A DNA stretch of 40,963 nt from Pseudomonas sp. Au-Pse12 (GCF_021341665.1 NZ_JAJTTH010000021.1:1-40963); one strand, 5' to 3'. Shown: positions 7,159 to 15,456, numbered from the stretch's first letter. The notes: generated from the sequence alone by a model not told the origin. Translations and numbers: made by a program.

Positions 7159-7935
7159 ATGAACAAGACAGAACTTCTAGGTGCTCTGCTGCTATGCGCG
7201 TCCAGCGTCCTCGCCCATGCCGACGAAGACAGCCTGCGTATCGGTATCGAAGCCGCCTACCCGCCCTTTTCCTACAAGACGCCCGAGGGCCAGGTCAGCG
7301 GTTTCGACTACGACATCGGCAACGCCCTGTGCGAGGAGATGAAGGTCAAGTGCGAGTGGGTCATTCAAGAGTTCGACGGCATGATCCCGTCGCTCAAGGT
7401 GCGCAAGATCGATGCCGTGCTGTCGTCGATGTCGATCACCGAGGACCGGATGAAATCCGTGGATTTCAGCAAAAAGTACTACCACACGCCGGGCAAGTTC
7501 GCGATGAAGGCCGGCAGCCTGATCAATGACCCGCTAACGGACCTCAAGGGCAAGAAACTCGGCGTGCAGCGCGCCTCGACCTACGATCGTTTTGCCACCG
7601 AGCAACTGGAACCCGCCGGCGTCGTGGTGGTGCGCTACGGCTCGCAGAACGAAGCCTTTCTCGACCTGGCCGCGGGCCGCCTGGACGCCACCCTGGCTGA
7701 TATCGTCAACACCAACGAGAGCTTCATCAAGACCGCCGCAGGCCAGGGTTTCGCCCTGACCGGGCCGGACATCAACGACCCGAAATACTTTGGCCGCGGC
7801 GCCGGAATTGCCGTGCGCAAAGGCGACAGCGCCAACCAGACGCGGCTGAATGCGGCGATCGACGCGATTCGCGCCAACGGCAAGTACCAGCAAGTGATGG
7901 CCAGGTATTTCGCGTTCGATATCTACGGCGAGTAA
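7159..7935 (+). CDS. Polar amino acid ABC transporter, periplasmic substrate-binding protein
   Basis: This is a 258-aa family-3 solute-binding protein. A signal peptide of about 21 residues ends at AHA-DED. The family signature follows: LRIGIEAAYPPFSY, GFDYDIGNALCEEM, WVIQEFDGMIPSLKVRKIDA and SSMSITEDRMKSVDFS. These match the lysine/arginine/ornithine- and histidine-binding type. It delivers the ligand to the two permeases encoded next. The start ATG at 7159 follows CAGGAG by 8 nt; an upstream in-frame extension lies in AT-rich promoter sequence and is rejected. The downstream deacylase suggests that the true ligand may be an N-acylated amino acid. A hairpin (7953-7975) separates it from the first permease. 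Confidence 0.93.
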   Translation: MNKTELLGALLLCASSVLAHADEDSLRIGIEAAYPPFSYKTPEGQVSGFDYDIGNALCEEMKVKCEWVIQEFDGMIPSLKVRKIDAVLSSMSITEDRMKSVDFSKKYYHTPGKFAMKAGSLINDPLTDLKGKKLGVQRASTYDRFATEQLEPAGVVVVRYGSQNEAFLDLAAGRLDATLADIVNTNESFIKTAAGQGFALTGPDINDPKYFGRGAGIAVRKGDSANQTRLNAAIDAIRANGKYQQVMARYFAFDIYGE

Positions 7936-7952
7936 GCCTTTTCCCGAGCCCC

Positions 7953-7975
7953 GACGCCGGCTGCTGGCAGGCGTC
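7953..7975 (+). promoter_or_regulatory. Intercistronic hairpin after the binding-protein gene
   Basis: GACGCC and GGCGTC form a 6-bp stem around an 11-nt loop, 17 bp after the stop codon, followed by a weakly T-rich stretch. Such hairpins commonly stabilise the upstream binding-protein mRNA or partly terminate transcription, giving more binding protein than permease. This role is inferred. Confidence 0.45.
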
Positions 7976-8026
7976 TTCTGCGGCTTGTCTTGCGCGCCTC
8001 GCGGCGCGAGCTTGAGGAACTTCAAC

Positions 8027-8716
8027 ATGCTCCACGGCTACGGTTCGAGCATTCTCGATGGCGCCTGGCTGACCATCAACCTGGCCCTGACCTCCATGTC
8101 CCTGGCGATTGCCCTGGGCCTGATCGGCGCGGCCCTGCGCTTGTCGCCCATGAAATGGCTGGCGCTGCTCGGAGAAAGCTACACCACCCTGATCCGCGGG
8201 ATTCCCGACCTGGTGCTGATCCTGCTGATTTTCTACGGCGGCCAGGACCTGGTGAACCGCCTGGCCCTGGCGCTGGGCTACACCCGCTACATCGACATCA
8301 ACCCCTTTGTCGCCGGGGTCTGCACCATGGGCTTCATTTTTGGCGCCTACCTCTCGGAAACCTTCCGCGGGGCCTTTATGGCGATTCCCAAGGGCCAGGC
8401 CGAGGCCGGGCTGGCCTATGGCATGAGCGGCGCCCAGGTGTTCTGGCGAATCATGGTGCCGCAGATGGTGCGTTTCGCCATTCCCGGGTTCACCAACAAC
8501 TGGCTGGTGCTGACCAAGTCCACCGCGCTGATCTCGGTGATCGGCCTGCAGGACATGATGTTCAAGGCCAAGAACGCAGCGGATGCCACCCACCAGCCCT
8601 TCACCTTTTTTCTCGCGGTGGCGGCGCTGTACCTGATGCTCACCAGCCTGTCCCTGCTGGTGCTGCGCTGCCTGGAAAAACACTATTCGGTCGGCCTCAA
8701 AGCCGCCGAGCTGTAA
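8027..8716 (+). CDS. Polar amino acid ABC transporter permease (HisQ-like)
   Basis: The 229-aa inner membrane protein has five or six hydrophobic segments, starting near GAWLTINLALTSMSLAIALG. The ABC permease EAA loop is present in the middle (AKGQAEAGLAYGMSGAQVFW region, then RIMVPQMVRFAIPGFTN), where it docks on the ATPase. The early ESYTTLIRGIPDLVLILLIF motif is typical of the His/Glu/Gln/Arg/opine 3-TM family. The start at 8027 follows GAGGAA; a longer frame from 7985 is not supported. It lies 12 bp before the second permease gene, in the same operon, and the two form the membrane heterodimer. Confidence 0.93.
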   Translation: MLHGYGSSILDGAWLTINLALTSMSLAIALGLIGAALRLSPMKWLALLGESYTTLIRGIPDLVLILLIFYGGQDLVNRLALALGYTRYIDINPFVAGVCTMGFIFGAYLSETFRGAFMAIPKGQAEAGLAYGMSGAQVFWRIMVPQMVRFAIPGFTNNWLVLTKSTALISVIGLQDMMFKAKNAADATHQPFTFFLAVAALYLMLTSLSLLVLRCLEKHYSVGLKAAEL

Positions 8717-8728
8717 GGGGAGCCCACC

Positions 8729-9427
8729 ATGATGCTCGACTACCACCTGATCTGGGACAACCTGCCGCTGTACCTCAACGGCGCCCTGGTAACCCTCAAG
8801 GTCCTGCTGATTTCCCTGGCCCTGGGCCTGGTGCTGGCCGTGCCCCTGGCGCTGATGCGGGTGTCACGCTCGCCGCTGCTCAAGGCGCCGGCCTGGCTCT
8901 ACACCTATGTGATTCGCGGCACGCCGATGCTGGTGCAACTGTTCCTGATCTACTACGGCCTGGCGCAGTTCGAAGCCGTGCGCCAGAGCCTGCTCTGGCC
9001 GTACCTGTCCAGCGCGACCTTCTGCGCCTGCCTGGCCTTTGCGATCAACACCAGCGCCTACAGCGCCGAGCTGCTGGCCGGCAGCCTGAAAGCCACGCCC
9101 CCGGGCGAGATCGAAGCCGCCAGGGCCATGGGCATGTCCCGCCTGACCCTGTACCGGCGCATTCTCCTGCCGTCGGCCTTGCGCCGGGCCTTGCCGCAGT
9201 ACAGCAACGAAGTGCTGATGATGCTGCAAACCACCAGCCTGGCCTCCATCGTCACCCTGGTCGATATCACCGGGGCCGCACGCACGGTCAGCTCGCGGTT
9301 CTACCTGCCGTTCGAGGCGTTTATCACCGCCGGGCTGATCTATCTGGTCCTGACCTTCATTCTCGTGCGTCTGTTCAAGCTGGCCGAGCGCCGCTGGCTT
9401 TCGTACCTGGCACCACGCAAGCACTAA
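8729..9427 (+). CDS. Polar amino acid ABC transporter permease (HisM-like)
   Basis: This is a 232-aa permease of the same 3-TM family. It shows LYLNGALVTLKVLLISLALG (first membrane helix), VIRGTPMLVQLFLIYYGLAQ and the EAA loop (GEIEAARAMGMSRLTLYRRI, then LLPSALRRALPQYSNE). It begins at an ATG-ATG pair after AAGGGGAG; the first ATG is used here. The stop is 9 bp before the deacylase gene. It pairs with the protein at 8027-8716 to form the translocation channel. Confidence 0.93.
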   Translation: MMLDYHLIWDNLPLYLNGALVTLKVLLISLALGLVLAVPLALMRVSRSPLLKAPAWLYTYVIRGTPMLVQLFLIYYGLAQFEAVRQSLLWPYLSSATFCACLAFAINTSAYSAELLAGSLKATPPGEIEAARAMGMSRLTLYRRILLPSALRRALPQYSNEVLMMLQTTSLASIVTLVDITGAARTVSSRFYLPFEAFITAGLIYLVLTFILVRLFKLAERRWLSYLAPRKH

Positions 9428-9436
9428 GGAGCTGCC

Positions 9437-10549
9437 ATGGAGCACATTCAATACCGATTGCCGTGGAGTGCCTCGGGCACCGAACGCCGGCTGACGCTGT
9501 TTCGCTTTGGCAGCGGCACTCGCAAGGCCTATATCCAGGCCTCATTGCATGCCGACGAATTACCGGGGATGCGCGTCGCCGTCGAACTCAAGCGCCGGCT
9601 GCTGGAGCTGGAAGCGCAAGGCCGCCTGAGCGGAGTGATCGAGTTGGTGCCGCTGGCCAACCCGATCGGCATCGCCCAGATGTTCCAGGCCACCCACCAG
9701 GGGCGCTTCGAGTTCTCCAGCGGCAAGAACTTCAATCGCGACTTCCCGGAACTGTTCGAGCCGATTGCTGCAGAGCTGCAAGGGCAATTGGGCGCTGACG
9801 CCGAGGCCAACGTCGCGCTGATCCGCCGCGCCATGGCTGAGACCCTCGCGGCCATGCCGGCCCCGGCCTCGGAACTCGACGGCCTGCGCCGCCTGCTGCT
9901 GCAGCACGCGCATGACGCCGACCTGGTGCTGGACCTGCACTGCGATTTCGAATCGATCATGTTGCTGTACGCCATGCCGCAACACTGGCCGCGCCTGCAA
10001 TCACTGGCCGCGCGCCTCGGCGCCGGGGTCACCCTGCTGGCCGAGGACGCAGGCGGCAGCGCCTTCGACGAAGCCTGCGCGATTGTCTGGCTGCGCCTGG
10101 CAGAGCGCTTTCCCGAGGCCAATATTCCCCTGGCGTGCGCCGCCACCACCATCGAATTGCGCGGCATGGCAGACACCGGTCGCGAGCAATGCCTCGACAG
10201 CGCCGAAGCCATTCTCGGCTATCTGGCCGAACAGGGCCTGATCCGCGGCGACTGGCCGGCGGCGCCGCCAAGCCATTGCCAGGCACTGCCCTTTTCCGGC
10301 GCGCAGTACGCCTGCGCGCCCCATCCGGGGGTGGTGAGTTTTCTGCAACCGCTGGGCGCAGCGGTCAAGGTCGGCGACCCATTGTTCGAAGTCATCGACC
10401 CGGTGACCGACCGCCACAGCCTGGTCCACGCCAGCGTCGACGGCATTCTCTATGCCCGCGAACGGCTGCGCTTTGCCCAGCCGGGATTGTGGTTGGCCAA
10501 GGTGGCCAGTTCTACCCCCATTCGCCAGGGTCGCTTGCTCAGCGACTGA
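9437..10549 (+). CDS. AstE/AspA-type zinc-dependent N-acyl amino acid deacylase
   Basis: The 370-aa protein belongs to the succinylglutamate desuccinylase/aspartoacylase branch of M14-like zinc hydrolases. Visible ligands and catalytic residues are H38 and E41 in SLHADELPG, H168 in LDLHCD, the NFNRDFPE substrate-binding stretch (98-105) and the catalytic-type Glu240 in TTIELRG. The C-terminal part (about 285-365) is the usual small beta-barrel (PHPGVVSFLQPLGAAVKVGD). The family removes acetyl or succinyl groups from amino acids and includes DoeB, the N-acetyl-diaminobutyrate deacetylase of ectoine breakdown. It has no signal peptide, so it acts in the cytoplasm. It sits between permease and ATPase genes, so it most likely acts on the imported ligand. 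The exact substrate is unknown. Confidence 0.88.
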   Translation: MEHIQYRLPWSASGTERRLTLFRFGSGTRKAYIQASLHADELPGMRVAVELKRRLLELEAQGRLSGVIELVPLANPIGIAQMFQATHQGRFEFSSGKNFNRDFPELFEPIAAELQGQLGADAEANVALIRRAMAETLAAMPAPASELDGLRRLLLQHAHDADLVLDLHCDFESIMLLYAMPQHWPRLQSLAARLGAGVTLLAEDAGGSAFDEACAIVWLRLAERFPEANIPLACAATTIELRGMADTGREQCLDSAEAILGYLAEQGLIRGDWPAAPPSHCQALPFSGAQYACAPHPGVVSFLQPLGAAVKVGDPLFEVIDPVTDRHSLVHASVDGILYARERLRFAQPGLWLAKVASSTPIRQGRLLSD

Positions 10550-10567
10550 TGCCAGAGAGTTCACAGC

Positions 10568-11332
10568 ATGTACAAACTTGAAGTTCAGGACCTGCACAAA
10601 AGCTATGGCGCGCACCAGGTGCTCAAGGGCGTGTCGCTGCAGGCACAGGCCGGTGACGTGATCAGCCTGATCGGCTCCAGCGGCTCGGGCAAGAGCACCT
10701 TCCTGCGTTGCATCAACCTGCTGGAGCAGCCCAATGCGGGCACTATCCGGCTCAATGGCGAAGCGCTGAAGCTCAAGCCCACCCCGCTGGGCGGGCTCAA
10801 GGCCGCCGAGCCCAAACAGTTGCAACGCATGCGTTCACAGCTGTCGATGGTGTTTCAACACTTCAACCTCTGGTCACACATGAGCGCCCTGGAAAATGTC
10901 ATGGAGGCCCCGGTGCAGGTGCTCGGCCTGAGCAAGCAAGAGGCACGGGAGCGGGCCGAGCACTACCTGGAGAAAGTCGGGGTGGCGCAGCGCATGAGCG
11001 CCTGGCCAGGGCACATGTCCGGTGGCGAACAGCAACGCGTGGCCATTGCCCGCGCGCTGGCGATGGAACCGCAGGTCATGCTGTTTGACGAACCGACCTC
11101 GGCGCTCGACCCCGAACTGGTGGGTGAAGTGTTGAAAGTCATGCAGGACCTGGCGCAGGAAGGCCGCACCATGGTGGTGGTGACCCACGAAATGGGCTTT
11201 GCCCGCGAGGTGTCCAACCAGCTGGTGTTCCTCCACCAGGGCCGGGTCGAAGAGCGCGGCGCCCCGCGCGAGGTGCTGGCCAACCCGCAATCCGAGCGCC
11301 TGCAGCAGTTTCTCGCGGGGAGCTTGAAATAA
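10568..11332 (+). CDS. Polar amino acid ABC transporter ATP-binding protein (HisP-like)
   Basis: This 254-aa ATPase has all the needed motifs: Walker A GSSGSGKST (about residues 37-45), the Q-loop region FQHFNLWSHMSALENVM, signature MSGGEQQR, Walker B VMLFDEPTSALDPE and the H-loop VVTHEMGFA. The insertion KPTPLGGLKAAEPKQLQRMR between Walker A and the Q-loop is typical of the HisP/histidine-lysine-arginine-ornithine group. It energises the permease pair encoded upstream. It starts 18 bp after the deacylase gene and is clearly in the same operon. The last transporter gene is separated from the regulator gene by a long inverted repeat. Confidence 0.95.
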   Translation: MYKLEVQDLHKSYGAHQVLKGVSLQAQAGDVISLIGSSGSGKSTFLRCINLLEQPNAGTIRLNGEALKLKPTPLGGLKAAEPKQLQRMRSQLSMVFQHFNLWSHMSALENVMEAPVQVLGLSKQEARERAEHYLEKVGVAQRMSAWPGHMSGGEQQRVAIARALAMEPQVMLFDEPTSALDPELVGEVLKVMQDLAQEGRTMVVVTHEMGFAREVSNQLVFLHQGRVEERGAPREVLANPQSERLQQFLAGSLK

Positions 11333-11356
11333 GATCAGCGCGCCACGGTGCAGCGC

Positions 11357-11407
11357 TGCCCTGGCGAGCCCGGCCTCGGATACACTCCAAGCCATCTCGC
11401 CAGGGCA
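11357..11407. promoter_or_regulatory. 12-bp perfect inverted repeat between transporter and regulator genes
   Basis: TGCCCTGGCGAG (11357-11368) and CTCGCCAGGGCA (11396-11407) are perfectly complementary, with a 27-nt loop. It lies in the 120-bp gap between the ATPase stop and the RpiR start. There is no T-tract, so it is not a classical terminator. It may be an mRNA-stabilising hairpin, a partial terminator or an operator for the downstream gene. Confidence 0.5.
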
Positions 11408-11452
11408 CCAGGCCCAGCCCTTCTCTCACCTTCAGCAACAGTTGAGCCGGAT

Positions 11453-12361
11453 ATGCCCAGCCCATCGAAAGACACCACGATCTATGCCGCTCCGGTCATG
11501 CGAAAACTGACGGAAATCGTTGCCGAACTGCCACCGTCGCTGCGCAAGGTGGCGGACTTCATCCTGCGTCACCCGCTCAAGGCCGCGACCCTGACCATCG
11601 AGGAGATGGCTCACGAAACCCTGACCTCGCCCGCCGCCGTCAACCGCCTGGCCAAGGCCCTGGACCTGGGCGGCTACAGCGGCATGAAGGCCGAGCTGGT
11701 GGCCACCTTGCAGCAAATGGTGTCGCCGGTGGACAAGCTGCGCAACGAACTGGCCCAGCGCCCGGGCGGTGCCTTCGGCCTGCACGAGCAACTGCAGAGC
11801 GCCAGCAGCAACCTGGCCACCGCCGCGAGCAACAACCACGGCGACAGCTTCGACGCCTTCATCAGCCGCCTGACCGCGGCGCGCAAGGTCTACATCCTGG
11901 GGTTTGGCAACAGCGTCTACCTGGCCGGGCTTGCCGCCGCGACCCTGATGCCCTTCTGCGCCGACGCCACGGCCATCAGTATGGAGGGCGGCAACGAAAA
12001 TGCCGCCTACCGGCTGGCCGCGATCACCGCTCAGGATGTGTTGCTGGCCATCTCCCTGCCGCGCTATTCCCTCGACACCCTGCAACTGGCGCGCTTCGCC
12101 AACGAACGCGGGGCAACGGTGCTCGCCATTACCGACTCCCCCGCCTCGCCACTCACCGCGATTGCCGAGCACACCCTGTTTGCGCCGTGCGACCACCCGG
12201 TGCTGACCAGCTCCAACATTGCCGTGCTGGCCCTGATCGAAGGCCTGGTCGCCGGGGTGATGGCGCGCAATGAAAAAGCCGTGAAACTGGCCACCGAACT
12301 GACGGAAAGCGTGATGTCGTACCTGCACATTCCCAGCCAGGGCAAAGCACTGAAAAAGTGA
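11453..12361 (+). CDS. MurR/RpiR family transcriptional regulator
   Basis: The 302-aa protein has an N-terminal RpiR helix-turn-helix domain (about residues 12-90: LPPSLRKVADFILRHP, then TIEEMAHETLTSPAAVNRLA and LGGYSGMKAELVATL). A SIS sugar/ligand-binding domain follows from about 130 to 270 (ARKVYILGFGNSVYLAGLAA, then LAISLPRYSLDTLQLARFAN). RpiR proteins bind phosphosugars or related metabolites in the SIS domain. In Pseudomonas, relatives beside amino acid transporters are common. The start at 11453 has only a weak ribosome binding site (GAGCCGG). It lies 120 bp after the ATPase gene and probably controls the transporter-deacylase operon. Confidence 0.9.
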   Translation: MPSPSKDTTIYAAPVMRKLTEIVAELPPSLRKVADFILRHPLKAATLTIEEMAHETLTSPAAVNRLAKALDLGGYSGMKAELVATLQQMVSPVDKLRNELAQRPGGAFGLHEQLQSASSNLATAASNNHGDSFDAFISRLTAARKVYILGFGNSVYLAGLAAATLMPFCADATAISMEGGNENAAYRLAAITAQDVLLAISLPRYSLDTLQLARFANERGATVLAITDSPASPLTAIAEHTLFAPCDHPVLTSSNIAVLALIEGLVAGVMARNEKAVKLATELTESVMSYLHIPSQGKALKK

Positions 12362-12399
12362 CGGCAAGGGCCAGGAAGAACAAACACCCCACGGGTTCT

Positions 12400-12490
12400 A
12401 CCCACGTCCGTAGAAGCCGGCTTGCCGGCGAAGAAACCCGCGAGGCGCGCATCGCCCTGGCGGACGCCTTCTCTGGCAAGCCAGCTGCGA
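12400..12490. repeat. REPIN-type element
   Basis: AGAAGCCGGCTTGCCGGCGAAG (within 12412-12433) and, after about 35 bp, CTTCTCTGGCAAGCCAGCTGCG (12469-12489) are two REP sequences in opposite orientation. This is the normal REPIN layout in pseudomonads. It lies 40 bp after the RpiR gene. Confidence 0.7.
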
Positions 12491-12659
12491 CAAAGAAGAA
12501 TCACGCCAGCCGCCAGGCCCCCGTTTGCTCTGGCTTTGGCTTTTGATCTGGCTTTGCTCTGGCTTTTGATCTTGATCTTGATCTTCCTGCCCCTTCAGGA
12601 GGCCGAGCGCAGGCATTGCGTAGGGGGCAGCTCGGCATGGATGCCGAGCTAGCCGCCCC

Positions 12660-12837
12660 AGGCCATGGATGGCCTGTGGCGGCGCGCCCCCGGAGCGATG
12701 CCGGAGCGAGGGCACGCCGAGCCTAGGCGAGGCGCCGGATGCGGGGGCAGGAGCGTTTTGCTTACTTTGGGGCTTTTCCAAAGTGAGTCGCTGTAAGAGC
12801 GAAACCGCCAGTGGCCACACCCGCAGCAACGGATATG
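12660..12837 (+). repeat. Dispersed intergenic repeat, copy C (178 bp)
   Basis: It has the same block order as copy B: AGGCCATGGATGGCC at the start, GATGCCGGAGCGAGGGCA, then AGCGTTTTGCTTACTTT, AAGTGAGTCGCTGTAAGAGC and the CCGCAGCAACGGATATG end. The internal hairpin arms are changed compared with copy B, which shows divergence between copies. It lies between the RpiR gene (plus strand) and a minus-strand pseudogene. Confidence 0.85.
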
Positions 12838-12879
12838 CCCCCACTCAAAGCCCCCCCCCGCAAAAACCTGCAAATCTCA

Positions 12880-13230
12880 AACGAATAAGCACCAGGATGC
12901 GAAAACCTGAACCTATGCCCGGTACGCGGCATCACAACCTCCTGCGCCCCCTGATCCCCCGACCAGGGAATTTCCCCCTCCTGGTCAAACGCCGAAGCCA
13001 ACTGCTCCGCATGAATGCGCAAGGTCAACTGGCGATAAAAAGGACCGGGAAACCAAGGCACCAGCGCCGCCGCCACGTTTGGCATCAACTCCGTGGCCAG
13101 CGGCGTGAAGCAATTGCGCGGGGATGACGAATGAACAGCTGATCGGCAAAGGCCGTACGCAACCGCGACAGGGCATGGCTGGTGGCCGACGGGGACATGC
13201 GCTCGCTCGCAGCAATGGGCCATCCATGAG
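12880..13230 (-). pseudogene. Decayed LysR regulator fragment joined to an unidentified fragment
   Basis: On the minus strand, 13230 to about 13090 encodes the middle of a LysR helix-turn-helix (AASERMSPSATSHALSRLRT, then AFADQLFIRHPR) without the normal first 20 or so residues. The frame then slips: the expected continuation (TPLATELMPNVAAAL) is read in the next frame, from about 13113 to 13069. After that, the sequence changes to a non-LysR protein-like stretch (PWFPGPFYRQLTLRIHAEQ, then ASAFDQEGEIPWSGDQGAQE, and RFRFSHPGAYSFEICRF) ending near the dispersed repeat. This is a deleted, frameshifted chimera. No function is expected. The second fragment's family is not recognised. Confidence 0.65.
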
Positions 13231-13263
13231 CAAGGCCCGAAGCGGGATGCCCGGGCCTTGATC

Positions 13264-14436
13264 TCATACGGCGTCGCTCAAGGCAGTGTCGGTTGCCTTG
13301 CCGCTGCCGCCGACCCACACCAGCAATAGCCCGGATGCGGCCAGCAGGCCACCGGCGACGGGGACCGCGGCATAACCCAGACCCTGGCTGATGGCGGCGC
13401 CACCGAGCGCGGCGCCCAGCGCATTACCCAGGTTGAAGGCACCGACATTGATCGACGAAGCCAACCCCGGGGCCTCCGCGGCGGCGATCATCACTCGCAT
13501 CTGCAAGGGCGGCACCACGGCGAAGGTAAACACGCCCCAAACCAGCAAGGCCAGAGCCGCACCGACATGACTGCCCAGCAGCAGCGGCATCAGCAGCATG
13601 ATCAGCGCCAGGGCCCCGAGGAAGATCCGCGCCGCGCCATCCAGCGACCAGTCGGCCAGGCGCCCGCCCAGGCTGTTGCCGAGGGTGAAGCCGACCCCGA
13701 TCAGTACCAGGCCGAGGGTGACGAAGCGGTTCGATGCCCCCGTCAGCTCGCTCAGCACCGGGGCTACGTAGGTGTAGAGGGTGAACATGGCACCGGCGCC
13801 GAGCACGGTGGTGGCCAGGGCCAGCAGCACGTTCGGCCGGACGATCACCGCCAGCTCACGGCGCACATCGGGCACCTTGCCGCGCTCGCCCCTGGGCAGG
13901 GCGTACCACAGGGCGGCGATGGCCAGCACACCGAGCCCGGCGGTGCCGGCGAACGCCAGGCGCCAGCCCACTTGCTGGCCGAGCCAGGTGGCCGCGGGCA
14001 CCCCGCCAATATTGGCGATGGTCAGGCCCATGAACATGGTGGCCACGGCGCTGGCCTGCTTGTCTTTGGGCACCACGCTGGCAGCCACCACCGCGCCAAG
14101 GCCGAAGAAGGCGCCATGGTTGAGGCTGGTGACCAGGCGCGAAGCCAGCAGGCTGTAGTAGTCCGGCGCCAGGGCCGAGAGCAGGTTGCCGAGGGTGAAG
14201 ATGCTCATCAGCATCATCAACGCGGCGCGCTTGCCAAAACGGCTGAACAGCAGGGTCATGATCGGTGCCCCGAGCATCACACCGATGGCATAGGCGGTGA
14301 CCAGCATGCCGGCGCTGGGAATGCTTGCGCCTACGCCTTCAGCGATCACCGGCAGCAGGCCCATGGGGGCGAATTCGGTGGTGCCGATGCCAAAGGCACC
14401 GATGGCCAGGGCGAACAGGACGCGTCCGGATTTCAT
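13264..14436 (-). CDS. MFS transporter, DHA1-type (AraJ/YdhP-like) efflux protein
   Basis: The 390-aa protein has twelve hydrophobic helices. The N-terminal GAFGIGTTEFAPMGLLPVIA and PSAGMLVTAYAIGVMLGAPI match the DHA1 arabinose/drug efflux group. The loop 2-3 motif is FSRFGKRAALM, and GGRLADWSL repeats it in the second half. It probably exports small drugs or sugars by proton antiport; the substrate is unknown. The start ATG at 14436 follows GGAGG; an extension to 14553 is Pro/Arg-rich and lacks support. It lies 216 bp downstream of dkgB in the same direction, and the LysR remnant is right after it. Confidence 0.92.
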   Translation of the reverse strand: MKSGRVLFALAIGAFGIGTTEFAPMGLLPVIAEGVGASIPSAGMLVTAYAIGVMLGAPIMTLLFSRFGKRAALMMLMSIFTLGNLLSALAPDYYSLLASRLVTSLNHGAFFGLGAVVAASVVPKDKQASAVATMFMGLTIANIGGVPAATWLGQQVGWRLAFAGTAGLGVLAIAALWYALPRGERGKVPDVRRELAVIVRPNVLLALATTVLGAGAMFTLYTYVAPVLSELTGASNRFVTLGLVLIGVGFTLGNSLGGRLADWSLDGAARIFLGALALIMLLMPLLLGSHVGAALALLVWGVFTFAVVPPLQMRVMIAAAEAPGLASSINVGAFNLGNALGAALGGAAISQGLGYAAVPVAGGLLAASGLLLVWVGGSGKATDTALSDAV

Positions 14437-14652
14437 TGCGCCGCCTCCTGGCCGAGCAGCGCGCTCAGGTTCGGGTATCCGCGCGGGAAGCGGCGGCCGG
14501 CCAAGGCTGGCAGGGGAATCGGGTGGCTCATTCAGAGAACTCCGGTGGTGCATGGAAAATAGGTCGGCGAGCGGCCAATGGGCCGGCAGCAGCCTGCGGC
14601 CCGGAGGCTCCCGGCCACGCCCTCGGCATCCCCGGGAGCGTGGCCAGGTGGC

Positions 14653-15456
14653 TCAGTCCCAGATCGGCGCCAGGCCTTCGGGGCTGACTTCACGGCCGTT
14701 GCGCTCGAGCCCGGCGATGCGTGCCATGTCTGCGTCGTCCAGGCGCAGGCTGATGGCAAGCAGGTTGCTGGCCAGGTTCTCGGGCCGGGTGGACGAAGGA
14801 ATCACCGCGTAACCCAGTTGCATGGCCCAGGCCAGCGCCACCTGGGCCACGGTGGCCTGGTGCTTGGCGGCGATCTCGGCGAGCACCGGGTCCTTGAGCA
14901 CCTTGCCGTAGGCCAGGGTCATGTAGGAGGTGACGGGAATCCCCTGCTCCTTGAGGAACGCGGTCAACTTGTGGCTCTGCAGGTAGGGGCTGAGCTCGAT
15001 CTGGTTGGTGGCGATCTGCTCTTTGCCCACCACCGCGATGGCTTGCCGGGTCAGCTCGATATTGAAGTTGGAAATACCGATCTGCCGGGTCAGGCCCAGC
15101 TTCTTGGCCTCGGCCAGGGCCGCCATGAACTCTGCCAGCTCGACGCCATTTCCGGGCGCCGGCCAGTGGATCAGGGTCAGGTCGAGGTAATCGGTACGCA
15201 ATTTCGCCAGGCTCTCGCGCAGGCTGGGGATCAGCTTGTCGGCGGCGTAGTGGTCGACCCAGATCTTGCTGGTGAGAAACAGGTCGGAGCGCGCTACGCC
15301 ACTCTCGGCGATGGCCTGGCCGATATCAGCCTCGTTGCCGTAGATCTGCGCGCTGTCGATCGCGCGATAGCCCAGCGCCAGGGCGGATTTCACCGAATCG
15401 ATGACGGCCTGTCCGGTCAGACGAAAGGTGCCGAGGCCAAAGGAAGGAATACTCAT
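14653..15456 (-). CDS. dkgB: 2,5-diketo-D-gluconate reductase B (aldo/keto reductase)
   Basis: This 267-aa aldo/keto reductase has the same length as E. coli DkgB (YafB) and the same start style (MSIPSFGLGTFRLTGQ). The catalytic tetrad is visible: D34 and Y39 (AIDSAQIYGNE), K64 (LTSKIW) and H97 (LIHWP). The NADPH-binding end (VIPSSTRPENLASNL) is also clear. It reduces 2,5-diketogluconate, methylglyoxal and other aldehydes in the cytoplasm. The start ATG at 15456 follows GGAG. A LysR gene lies upstream in the same direction and an MFS exporter downstream; together these may be a detoxification unit. Confidence 0.9.
   Translation of the reverse strand: MSIPSFGLGTFRLTGQAVIDSVKSALALGYRAIDSAQIYGNEADIGQAIAESGVARSDLFLTSKIWVDHYAADKLIPSLRESLAKLRTDYLDLTLIHWPAPGNGVELAEFMAALAEAKKLGLTRQIGISNFNIELTRQAIAVVGKEQIATNQIELSPYLQSHKLTAFLKEQGIPVTSYMTLAYGKVLKDPVLAEIAAKHQATVAQVALAWAMQLGYAVIPSSTRPENLASNLLAISLRLDDADMARIAGLERNGREVSPEGLAPIWD

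Noticed and set aside
7990..9798. A 602-codon frame overlapping both permease genes
   Set aside because: Arg/Pro/Gly-rich out-of-frame translation; the permease frames have clear membrane helices and EAA loops.
12661..12870. Small open frames inside the dispersed repeats (copies B, C and D)
   Set aside because: The same frames recur in every copy as a by-product of the repeat, with no ribosome binding sites and no protein-like composition.
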